A stretch of DNA of 64,000 nucleotides from Ciona intestinalis (taxonomy: Eukaryota > Chordata > Ascidiacea > Phlebobranchia > Cionidae): contig NC_020167.2 of the NCBI RefSeq assembly GCF_000224145.3, positions 2,078,708 to 2,142,707 on the forward strand, given 5' to 3'. Made by a program: the position numbers and the translations under genes. The number at the start of each line of letters is the position of its first letter. Positions within the stretch are counted from its first letter, which is position 1. Of this stretch, positions 34,074 to 45,500 are shown piece by piece. Below the pieces are notes generated by a model. That model was not told the DNA's origin. It saw only the letters and a program-made list of their open reading frames with translations, and did not search any database.

Positions 34074-35224
34074 TCATTTATTTTTAAGGTCACTTATTCT
34101 TTTAGCCACAGTTTCACGCAAAGTTCTTGTCTTTTCCAAACAGCTTTGTTTTCGTTCCTCAGATGGCCAGTCTTGTGCTGCCAATTGTCTCTCTGATGCT
34201 TTTCTTAAAAGCTCTTCAGCCTCTTTTAGTTGGCCATTGGTCATCATGCTAGAAGCAAGGTTGTGAGTTAGGTTGCCATAATGGGAGAGATGTGAAGCTT
34301 GTATACCATATACCTTTTCTAAAGCTTCAACAGCTGACCTATAGTAATGCTGCTCTTCAGTGTTTTTTTTAATAAAGCTGTATGAATGTGCCATGTCATG
34401 GTATAAACTTGCTAAACGTCTTGGTTCATGGTCAAACAAAGCAAAATAGTCTTTTGATTTGATTAGTTCATGAATAGACCGAACACAGTCATGGAGGAAT
34501 TGTTCTTTTTGTGCATCATACATGTAAGCATTCATATTTGATGATGATATGTTAGCGAGACACTTAACAATTCCAACAATAGCAGCTGCATCATCATTGG
34601 TTCGATGAAAAAGTTCTGCAGCTGTACGAAAGATCCATCCTGCTTTACAAACTGAATCCACGCTTATATATTTCTCACCAATAGGACACAGTGCTTCAGC
34701 TATCGGCGAGCATAATTCTTCAGTTGGTGGATATTCAATTAGATTTTTCAGGGTGTTGGAAAACAAATTAGAGCCTTCTACTGGTTTTCCACATTCCCTC
34801 AAGCAAAGAGACAGTTTCAATTGCATCGCAGGCTTGCTTCTAGCAGGTGCTGTTCTTAAACTATTTTCCAAACCAGTGATAGCTTGATCATATCTTCCTG
34901 CTTCCCAAAATTCATTTGTATCATCTGCAAAATAACCATATTCTAGATTACATTTTGTCAGTTATGTTATTGTATTGTAAATAAGCTTGCATAATCCTTT
35001 CTATATGTAAGTCCTACTGTTGTGTTAGTCTATTTTGTTTTACTCGGACCTTCATTTTAAGTTGAATAAAGCCTATGATCCTTTTCGTTCGTCATATAGG
35101 TTTCCGGCATAGGTTTTACACATTAGTGATTAATTAGGAGTGTAAATGGTTACTGTGAAAAAATAAAATTGAAGACGTTACCTTCAGCAAAAGCTGCCAA
35201 CATTTCTTCAAAACTGATACTCAT
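34074..35224 (-). CDS. Cluster gene C: single TPR-like module without the N-terminal domain
   Basis: Exons 35224-35182 (MSISFEEMLAAFAEG) and 34924-34074 join in phase to 297 residues. The second exon is one module: GRYDQAITGLENSLRTAP, PAMQLKLSLCLRECGKP, SHYGNLTHNLASSMMTNGQL and KASERQLAAQDWPSEER. The short first exon has the same FEEML..F.EG motif that precedes modules in genes B and E, here acting as the N-terminus. Either C lost the N-terminal domain or it represents the ancestral form. It is head-to-head with gene D, 714 bases apart. Confidence 0.8.
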
Positions 35225-35937
35225 TTTTCTGTTGGGTTCTCAAGATTGTATCCCCTTTCCCAGAGTTTTACAATATTATGAGGTGAGTACTTGTTTCTTT
35301 AATATGTAAATTAATTTAATGATTGTATATTTATATGTGTGTAGTTTAAAGCATCATGTCTTCTTTGTTAAGACGTTAGTTAGAACTATGAACAATGTAC
35401 TGCTGTATATAATCAAGAGGGGTTTGTCTGTGGGTTGATGCTTAACTCTTTCTATTCTTTTTATTAATAAACGGTTCACATATAATAGATTTAAATTGGT
35501 ATATAATATATATATAATAGCTATAAAACTTATTTTGTTATTCTACTGGAAAGCAATATCCCAATATAAATACAAGAAGACTACTACATTGCTACTTTAA
35601 CTCTGCTATATGATCTTGTATAGTTCAATACCTCATATACTATATACACCAGATAAAGACAATCTAGAGAACATGTAACCTATGTGGAAACACTTACATC
35701 TGCCTATATGTTGTTCACAGCTTCACACATTGGTGCATCCCCCAAAAAATATTAGGGGAATTCCCAACTCTTGGTTGGTGACTCTTTCAAAATGTACATG
35801 CACCAAACTAAAAGCTAAAATAATTATCTTGAGTTAACTATGAAGCTGCATTATACATAAATTAAGATATATAATGACTGAAAACAGTAGTAGGCACAGA
35901 TGTTATATACAGATGTATTTGCAATAATAGGTTGATT

Positions 35938-37693
35938 ATGAATGTAATTCTTACTCTGGATCAATTACTTTCTGACATTCAAGTTGTGCACTCTACTGTA
36001 TTATGGAGAGGAGACTTTAAAGATATTTCAACCAAATTATTTCAAAGAGTTCCAGCCAAGTATCATCCAGACATAATACAAAGAGGTGAAATATCAGCTG
36101 CATTATGTTATGCTATCCTGCAAAGTTATCCTGGGGCTTCAGTTTCCAACTTTCGTCAGTTCACTGATTCTCAGTTGATCTTCACTGTGGAAGAAAAGAG
36201 TTTCCTAGTAAATGATGTTGAAAGTGGAAAAGCTAACCAAACTTTGGGTTCATTTTTAGCTTCTCTAAGTGAAAATGAAAAGTTAGATTTTAGTAGCTTT
36301 GGTACATACAGGAACATAAAGAGATTCATTTTTACTACTGACACCTCAATCGGGTAAGTTCTTAATTTAATGGTGTATTTTTCTTACTTTTTGATGTAAC
36401 TGTGTGTGAAATCTTAGGATAACTAAAACACAACAGGAAGCAACTAAAGAGCTGCCAAGCCAACCAGAACCTGAAGTTAAACCAACTATAAACAAAGGTT
36501 TGTAAATAAAAGTTTCTGACAACACATACTAGAAATTTCTTTAAAAAAATATTATGAATTCTAAAACAATCCACTTGTGTACAGTCACATTTATCATTCC
36601 AGAAGTTCCAGTTTTATCTGAATCCAGTTCATGCACTGAGGAAGATCAAACTACTGATCTCTTTGCAAGTGTAGCATATGGTAACTACTGTCATTAACTT
36701 GTCAAAAATATATATTTTCCTGTTAGGCAACACCAATGCATGCAGAAAAGCCATGTCAGTCTGACGCATTTGAACTGCCTCATTTTCATAAAAAAAGGAA
36801 TTTAGCCACATTAAGTTTAGCTGGGTTGATTATTTTCTACTTTCTTTTGGTTTACGAGGGTACTAATGGATGTGGTTTACACAGAGGATGCTGCGTTTCT
36901 CATGGACAACAAACGTTTTCAAGAAGCGCTCACACTTCTTGAGCAGTGTACGCTTAAGGGTGAGCAGTGTTGTGTACAACTTCGGATATCTTTATGTCTG
37001 CGTGAATGCAACAGGAGACAAGAAGCTGATAAGTTATTGCACAGCACAATCCATGATCTCAAAACCAAACCACCTACAAGCAAAAAAATTAGTCTTGCAA
37101 GCTCTATTGTTAAAATAGCAAAGATGTTTGGAGAATATAATGCCTTTTCCAGATCTGTACTCATCCTCCTGGCAGCTGCACAACTACTAGCCAGTGTTAG
37201 CTGTGATAATGTTGCAGGTATCGAGTTAATGAATATAATGGCTTGTCTGCGACGGTTTCAAAGCAAATCTGATCAATCTTACCGAATAAATGAAATGATA
37301 CATAAAAGCATGCTAGAAGTATTTAAGTTGCTTAAGGAATTCACTTTTAAAACAAAATCTGAAGAAGTAGACACAGTAAGCCATGGTCACCGCCACTTGG
37401 CTGCATCATATGAGAAGATTTTTGAGGCAACTAAAGCTGAGGAACAATATAAAGCTGCCGTTGAAATCTTGGAAAATGGTTTTGGTGAATCTGCGAAGTT
37501 GTACTATAACTATGCAATATGTACACACAACATTGCAGTTAAAATGGAGGAAAGAGGTGACATGGTGTCTGCAAAAGTGTGGTTCACAAATGCAATTGAA
37601 AGACACAAAGCAGCAGAAGATTGGAGCACAGAGCAAGAACGGGAGAAAGCGATAGAACTTTCAATTATTGGGCTGAGTAAAATTAGTGTTTAA
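35938..37693 (+). CDS. Cluster gene D: novel N-terminal domain plus one TPR-like module, inverted
   Basis: Exons 35938-36353, 36418-36497, 36603-36680 and 36885-37693 give 460 residues with matching phases. The N-terminal domain has STVLWRGDFKDISTKLF, QRGEISAALCYAILQSYPGA and SVSNFRQFTDSQLIFTVEE. An acidic, serine-rich linker follows, then the module (NKRFQEALTLLEQCTLKGEQ, YNYAICTHNIAVKMEERGDM, AIERHKAAEDWSTEQEREK). It is the only plus-strand member, so the block was inverted after duplication. A second ATG two codons upstream (35932) is possible. A (TA)n tract follows the gene near 37770. Confidence 0.83.
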
Positions 37694-38059
37694 CATTCTG
37701 AACTTATCGTTTTTGGTGTATGTTACTGTTCCAGAGTTCTAATATAAACTTTTGCAATTTTTTCATTGTGTATATATATATATATATATATATATACAGT
37801 ATTATTTTATACTGAATGTTTATTAGAACTTTAATTGTGTGTTTAACAAAGTCATGTTTATACAGTAAACATTTAAATTGCTAAAAATGTAATTATAAAA
37901 TAAAAGATAGTACTGATGCTGATTACCACTAGTGTTTTGCTCAATAAAGAATAATATAAAAATGCTGTTACCATAACAAAGTCTATAATTTTATTTTCAC
38001 TTAATTACATAATACCAAATTTTTAGCTTCCATGGATTATATTTTGAAGCAGCTTGGTC
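37694..38059. other. 3' flank of gene D
   Basis: AT-rich sequence with a (TA)n microsatellite (about 37769-37797) and an AATAAAAGATAG polyadenylation-like site near 37897. No gene seen. Confidence 0.4.
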
Positions 38060-38390
38060 CCGGAATATCGTCCGACACTATGATTAAGTGGTTAGCGAGG
38101 TAATGGGTTCAAGGCTCGATGCTGCTACTATTGTGGGCGTATGTGTCCTTGGGCAAGACACTTAACGGCAATTGCTACAACCCGGTGGTCACCAAAGGGT
38201 TTAGGGGATTATCAGTCATACATAAATATTATCAGTCATACATAAAAAAATAATCACCCACAAAGTAACATACATGGTAACTCGTAAGCTGGCACAAGGT
38301 GTATGAAACAGAACACCCGTTTTATAACGACTGTCGTTTTCCAGCCACGCGAGGATAAAGTAAGTTACATTTAGTCATCCTTAATACTTA
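38060..38390 (+). repeat. tRNA-derived SINE, long form, near complete
   Basis: Head with ATGATTAAGTGGTTAGCGAG and GGTTCAAGGCTCGATGCTGC, middle cttgggcaagacacttaacg, caacccggtggtcaccaaag and gattatcagtcatac, tail gtaactcgtaagctggcac, aacgactgtcgttttccag and cgaggataaagtaagttaca. It serves as the reference for the other copies in the window. A short direct repeat (attatcagtcatacataaa) lies in the middle. Confidence 0.8.
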
Positions 38391-38789
38391 ACATTTAGCC
38401 ATTTTTAATCAGAGAAGCTGCAAAGTTGTGTGCTTGCAATTCATGAACTCGGTAATGATTGCCACATTTTACCCATAATCCCAGCAGTGATGCTTAATGG
38501 AGGTAAACTGACAGTGTTCACCAATTTCAGCAACACATTTTTGATGCAAAAAAAAACAGCCCCATTTTAGTCAGGACTTTTATATGACAGATTTGATCGA
38601 GGTAAATGTGCACCTTGCTATATAACCGAATTGCTAAAAGAATGTTACCATGTTTTATTAATTTCCTCTTCAAAAAGCTTTATATTTTGTTTTATGCTAT
38701 AGTAGCAAAAACATGTTTTGTTAAAAACTTAGAATTGTGGATGCATAATTGCACTTCAAATATTTGACCTTGCACTATCATTTTGAATT

Positions 38790-39020
38790 GTAATTTTTTT
38801 TCCACAGTGAGATCAATTGAGAATCAGTGAGCTGAGGAAAGTTGGAAACTGAAGCTCCAGGATAACTTTCCAGGATAGCATAACATAAAGCAGCTGATAT
38901 TTCACCTCTTTGTATTATGTCTGGATGATACTTGGCTGAAACTCTTTGAAATATTTTTGAAATATCTTTAAGTCACCTGTACATCACACGATGGAATGCA
39001 CAACTTAAATGTCAGGAGAA
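38790..39020 (-). pseudogene. Inverted fragment of cluster gene D first exon
   Basis: Read on the minus strand this is a near-identical copy of gene D's N-terminal domain DNA (PDIIQRGEISAALCYAIL, SYPGASVSNF, LTDSQLI), from ctgacatttaagttgtgcat to caattgatctcactgtgg. It keeps the core but has several small insertions and losses, including a missing codon-scale piece after QLI and damage in the WRGD stretch, so no continuous frame remains. No splice site and no TPR exon follow on this strand. It is much closer to gene D than to A, B or E, so it arose from D recently. Confidence 0.85.
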
Positions 39021-39293
39021 AAATTATTCAGAAAAACCTAAAATCTCATATCAAGCAACCTATTGTTTTTCAACCTATAACTGAGTACATATTAAAAATA
39101 ACATAACATTTATAGTCCAAAGAAAACCAAAATTGACAATCAAAGTGTAACAAAGCTTAATTTTGAAAATGGTACATAATATAAAGAAATCAATATAGAC
39201 AAATTGGTAAAAAAAAAATTTTAAAACAATTACGACATTGTAATAGAAATAAATGATACCGTTACATGTTTGAAAAGCAATTAACAGAAAGTT

Positions 39294-41531
39294 TTATTTA
39301 TTTAAAGCTCTTTGTGTGAGTTTTATTGATTTCTGTCTGCTTTCTTCATCTGGCCAATCTGTTGCCTTACGCTGTCTTTCCAAGGCAAGGTGAAACATTC
39401 TTTTGGCCTCTTCGTGCCTCCCCATATCACCTATACAAGCTGCCAAGTTATGTGTACAAACTCCGTAGTTGAAATGCTCTTCTGCCCTGTCCCCAAATTT
39501 ATCATAAAGTAAATCTATTGCATGTTCGTTATACCTTGCGGCTTCTTTAGCTTTACTTTCCGAACTATATGCAGAGGCAAGCTGTCTGTACGAGCTGGCT
39601 AAACTATCTACTTTGGTGTGATTTGAACAACTCAAGTTTTTAAGTGATTCAACAAGCTTGTGCAACGTTGAAAGGATCATTTGAGTCAGTTGAAAGCTGT
39701 GCGTTTTTCCATCCTGCAGCATTCTGATGTTGGTGATGCAGTTTGCTATGCCTATTGCTCCATTATCTGAGTCAGAACTGGCCTCAAACAAAGATGCGGA
39801 GATTGTGAATATCCAAAGTGCACGTGAGTAGGACTTTTTTTCTGTGTAGCGTTCGCCTACTTTTCGGTATATTTCAGCAATTGTAGTGCAGCGACTGGGA
39901 GGGGGCGGGTTATCTTTCACATCTTGAAGAGCCTGCGAAATCAGTCTATTGCTTTCAGCACTTCTTTCTAGTTCATGCATACAAAGAGCAATTTTAAGCT
40001 GCAAAATTGGTCTATCATGTTTTGTTGCAACCGGTAGACACTGCTGCAGGGCTGGAAACGCTTCTTTGTAATTTTTTGCTTGCCATAATCTTTCTGCATC
40101 TTCTGCAAAAATGTTATAATAATCAGTTTTATAATGTACATATTTCATTTAAATATGCAGCATGTCAGGGGCACACTAAGCTCAACATACCTTCGATAAA
40201 GAAGCTTGACATTCTGTCAGGGGTCAAATCCAACCCTATTGTTTCAGTTACAGTTGTTTCTGTTAAGCATAGATACTTAGTTACACATTGTAGCCTACAT
40301 TTAATTTAAACTAAATTAAAATTACACAGATTTGTCGAGTCCGGGTACCAGAGGAATGGGATCACACTGGTGTATTAGTAAATTAATATAAGTGCAAAAA
40401 AAAACAAAAGCGAGTTCATGTTTTTGTCAGGCAGCTTATATTGTTTTAAATGTGCGTATGCTGAAAAAAAGCTACACATCAGACAAGTGTGTACGCACAC
40501 AGGCACACACACATATACTCGCACACACAGACGAACAGAGTGGTGTGTTTAACCTCACAATTCCTTTGTTTATGATTACTAGATGTTTTCAAAAGTTTGA
40601 AGGACAGTGGTTATGTGTTATATGCTGAACTTTACAACAATTAAAATATGAGCAGCTGATAGTGATACACCGGGTATAACATGAACTTTTTGGTTGTCGG
40701 CACTGTCGGGTAACTACAATACTTGACATGGTTTGAATAACACAAATTTGTTGATACTCGAACAGATGATAATAAAAACCCGAAATAACCTTGGTGCATA
40801 CCTAGCTTACATGCTGGCCTATTACCCATTACCTGTAAAAAGGTCGGTTGTTTTAGGATTTCTTTCTTTATATAGAGGTGGTGGAGCTTTATAACTTTGT
40901 TTTGGTGGAGTTTCATGTTTAGGTGGTGTCTTGTGTTTTGGTGGGGCATGATGTTGGTTATATGTGTCTTCTTTGGGCTTTAAATTTTCACGAAGAGGCG
41001 TTTCCATGCTTTGTTTTGACTCACTGCTTTGAGAAAATATAGTTTAAAAAATGCCATTTAGGACAAACAATATGTGTATATTTGCTATCAGACTTATATT
41101 TTGCATCAGGTTAGGTTTGGTACTTACATATTTGATGCAGCTTTAAATTCAATTTTTATTTTTCGAATATCATTTATAAGTTTAGTCTCGGCTAGAAATT
41201 GTTCATTCCTGAATACTTTATGAACATTTTCTTCCGCTTTTCCATGTCTAACATCCTTGCTAAATTGACCTTCTGTTTCCACTGTGAACACCAATTCATT
41301 TTTATTGAGCTGTCGAAAGTTGCAAACAGAATCTTCGGGATAACTATGAATGACGGCAAAACATAAAGCAGCTGATATGCCACACTCTTCTATTTTCTTT
41401 GCCACTGATTGCGTTGGAATTTTTCTTAATACATCTGTACAAATGTCTCTGTAATCGCCGCGGAACAGAATGGCTGATTGAATATACCGCAAACTATGCG
41501 GAAAATTACTTAAATCGACACAAACTTCCAT
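39294..41531 (-). CDS. Cluster gene E: novel N-terminal domain, His/Pro/Lys-rich linker, one TPR-like module
   Basis: Exons 41531-41128, 41026-40833, 40259-40191 and 40102-39294 give 491 residues in consistent phase. The N-terminal domain is the most diverged copy: AILFRGDYRDICTDVL, CGISAALCFAVIHSYPED and SVCNFRQLNKNELVFTVE. Exon 2 encodes a repetitive basic linker (HHAPPKHKTPPKHETPPKQ). Exon 3 carries the leader DLTPDRMSSFFIEG. The module (NYKEAFPALQQCLPVATKHD, FNYGVCTHNLAACIGDMGRH, ALERQRKATDWPDEES) ends the protein. The ATG at 41531 aligns with the starts of A, B and D; the frame is open further upstream to 41708 without similarity. Confidence 0.82.
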
Positions 41532-42553
41532 ATCATGTGGTACACATAGCCTCAAAATATCTAAATGAACTGGTGATGACAAAACAAAACCCGGTACTTT
41601 CCCCGATTTTGGCCATGCCGGGATTCCCCAACTGGCGATGGTTGCAATATTGATCAAAAGTTCACTAAAACTGCAGGGGTGTCCTGTATATGTCGAATTA
41701 ATTAACACATTCCATCACCAAGTATGTTTTCTCTTAACTTATGCCAAACAAGCAGTAGGCCTACGTTTCTACTGTCGTTAACAGATAACTTCCTACGACT
41801 CCCGTTTGCGAAAAATGTTATATCAAGGTTAGTGCAGATGGTCACAATGATCTAGTGGGAACCTTATTGACTTATACCTATGTGCACTTTACCCGGCCCG
41901 TTCTTTCACTATTAGATGTTAATCTAGGCCAGGATATAAAGAAACCAAACTCGAGTTTTACGAACGAAGCAATATTGTTTGTGAAAACATGAGAATGAAA
42001 CTACACAGATCAAATCACGTGGTTTATAAGCTCTGTTATGGAGGACGTATAACACGACCTCAGGTTCGAGCATAAGGAACATGCGAGAACTTCCCCAGCT
42101 TTTGTCAACAAAAAAATACGACGTAGGCCGAGTGGTGCAGCCCGGTGATAGTGACGTAATACACAGCATTGTGACGGTGAATGATCGGAAGCATACAACA
42201 ATTGCATGTAATGAACGAAAAGAGTGACTTGCGGCCACTTCGTCTTCGGCTTGATTTGAAACTCGAATCACGTGATTAAAGGAACGTGGGTGAAGTCACT
42301 CGTGCGATAATTCAATTAATTAAAACTACTAATTAAAATCTCGATGGGAAGAAAACAAGATAATATAAAAATGATTAAAATATGAAAAGCATTGCACGTT
42401 CACGACACAGAAATACAACAAACAATGTTTACACTTGGGACTCCTGCTAAAAACGTAAGCTTCATTTAAGCGAGGGAGAGAATGAAGAAAGAATTAGCTT
42501 CGACTGGAAAGAATAAAAGAAATGTCATTATTTCATCATTAGGAGGTTCCAGT
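41532..42553. other. Interval between gene E and PSD
   Basis: About 1 kb with the gene E promoter side and the PSD 3' side. No exon or known repeat stands out. Confidence 0.4.
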
Positions 42554-45500
42554 TCAGTTGATTTCATCCACATCGTGAACCGCTTGTAGGTAGCTGTATC
42601 GGGATGCTCCTTTTCGTTCTTTTCTTCCTCGGATGCGAGGAAAGTCCTTGTAATCTTGGATGGGAACAGCTGTTCTCGAAGGGAACTGCTTTGGCATCGT
42701 TGAGAAGCTGCTGGAGAGGATCGAGGTTGTGATCAAGTTTGACTTCGGTTTTGGAAGAGTGGATGAATGTGGAGGTTTTGGAGGATAATCCGTTTCCTCC
42801 AGTGATTCACTTTTGTTTGAGCTGATATCTGCTTTTAGGTTTACCCGTTCAAGCATTATAACTGCATTGGAGTTGTTGGAATTGGCGCTGGCTTGCTGCT
42901 CAGTTGGCGGTGTGATTTTTATAGTTGGATCGGGTTCATACGATCCGGATGAAGCTGAGGAGGAATTTCGTAAAGAGCTGCTCACATCAAGAACTGGAAA
43001 GCGATGAACACTCATTGGAATAAGGTTGGGAAGTGAAGATGCAGGACTCAGTGGTGATCGTGGATGATGCTGAGCATCAGAGGAGCTGGAAAGGTTTCCG
43101 GATTCACAGTTCTCAGTAACAGATGGGAAGTAAGATCCCGGTTCGCTTGGTGATACAGAGAGGAGACTGTGTGAGTCCGGAGGTTCATCTTCTTCCACAA
43201 CCTTCTGCAGTTCGTTAAACCTCTGTTGAGTTGAATCCATCAAGCCTTCCAATGTGTTTGTGTATAACTCATACTTGCGTATCTGTACACAAAACAAGTT
43301 GTTAATAAGCCTACTTAACGTCTCAGATTTATCATGCTGAGAACTAAATCCCTACCTCCCAGACTAGATAGGTTTCTTTATCTTCTCGATATTTCTTTTC
43401 GCTGTCCGATCTGTTCTTGTCAATCTTTTCGTTCCGCAATTCTTCCAGATCAGCATAAAGTGATTTGAGACGTTCTTGCTGATCCTGCAGTTGCTTGTGC
43501 TGCGAAAAACTCGTATTAGCAAATGTCTTCACACATATATACATCGTTATGCGTAGACCGTCTCGTTCATTGTGCAAAACACATAGGCGTGTATTGGCAA
43601 GCACATCACGCGCTACACGATTTTGCCGGAAACTGTTGGCAGAACGTTGAACGCTAAACGCACCGAGTACACAATCCAGAAACGACGTTACAATCGTCCT
43701 TTGTTTATTGTCCTAATCTTACCACAGGCAACGTAGATGAGTGGGAGGGGTGGAGAGGTTTCTGAAAGCGATATTGGGATCCTACACCGGCGGATAAGGG
43801 AGCTGCCGATAGAAGTGCGGTATTCCTGTTGATGCAATCAACCCACTGTTTCTGTTCATCCAGTGAACTGCGATAATTGGTTGGTATTATAGCGATTGAG
43901 TGTATAAGTTTTGATGAGTTTGGGCATGCATTAGTTTGTATTGGGAAGTTCCCAAGCTAGATATATTATAAGCGGAACTACTCGCTCAGTTCCACTTACT
44001 TGTATTCAGTGGCCATGGTTACGTTTTGGAAAGTCGAGTACTGACGACTTTGCTATGCTGGATGACTGGTTTCATGTCATGATAGAAAGTTAAATTTATG
44101 CTTATTAGATACATGAATACGATTACGTAATGATGTTATATATAGCGATCCAAAGCCATGCCTTTTGATAAATGCAATGTTGCAATTTATGCCCACATAC
44201 GAGTTACACAACCTACTTGGTTTGGTAGAGAGCCACGCTGGTATCTGCAAGCGTGATCCGAAACACATGACGCCTCTTCGTTGCGTTTTGATTTTCTTCT
44301 ACCTCTGCCACGCAGTGATGTAGCGAGATTTGGGAAGACACGGAGTCTTTCTGCAAAACGAAACACGAGTATAAGCAAAGCCAAAAACAATGTTACATAT
44401 ATAGTGATAGCATATTGGATGGGTTGAAGCAAAGTAATTAATATTTAATAAGCGCCATATGGCCACCGAATGTATATTTTCATACATGCAGCCTGTTTGG
44501 CCTTTTTTCTGATACACAAGTTATATGGTCGTGTAAATGTTACATTTAAAAGCAATCAGAAACTAGCGACAGCTGGTACAATTTACAACGTTTTTTTACG
44601 ATAACGATCGGGAGTGATTCGATAGCAAACAAAGGCGTTTATGACGGGATGCAACGTCATAACAAGACGCAATTGCTCCGCTAACAATCCACAGACGACA
44701 AGTAAATTTGTTTAAACATAAAGTCTGCGTATTTGAACTTTACGCGTATAGTGGGGAGAAATAGCTGATTGGTCCGTTATTGCAACACACTTATGTAACT
44801 TTAAAACCACATTAGAATAAGGTGAATAATAATCAAGGTATTTATGGACGCTTCATGGCCACAGAATGCGGGGATTTAATGCTTTGTTTAACGATCAACA
44901 AAATGTGCATGGTGTAGAATAAACACCGTATGTGAGTTTTAACAAGACTTCCTTGTGTCGTTCTTACAAACACGGAAGTTAAAAGTTCCTTCGTGACAAT
45001 TATGACGTAACAATCACTGGCTTGTTTACCTTGACGACTTGTAACTCCAAACCTTGTAACGCAACAATATATAACTTCCACTTCCGCTTTCGCTTGGCGG
45101 CTGAAATAAAGATACAACAATTATCTTTAGTTGTGTAAACGATCACACCCCCACAACACTGATTCCTAAGATACTCATTGGAGCGAAAGTATAGTGACGT
45201 TATAATACTCATTGTATTTAAATAAGAGATGACGTAACGAGTTTCGTTTTTAAGTGTTCTGTTAATTACACTACAATACAAACCAAACATGGTAGGAACT
45301 ATTTTAATGGCATCATAGTTAATTAAAGTATATTTATAACTACGGTTACTAGAGATTTCTAGTAGGCCGTGAAATATCGTTCAAACGTTGGTGAACATGT
45401 CTTACTTTAGAAAGGCATCAGATAAAGCATGATAAGCCAATGTGTAAACATAGCCCACACATGACACACAACGCGTAAATAACTAATCAGAATGCACTTT

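Noticed and set aside
28623-41531. RGD tripeptide conserved in four cluster genes as a possible integrin ligand
   Set aside because: No signal peptide or membrane segment is present in these proteins, so an extracellular RGD role has no support; the motif is more likely structural.
43990-44060. Possible extra PSD exon (RQYSTFQNVTMATEY)
   Set aside because: The exon 44350-44216 joins directly and in phase to 43877 and already supplies the expected PH-domain strands, so the extra piece is not needed.
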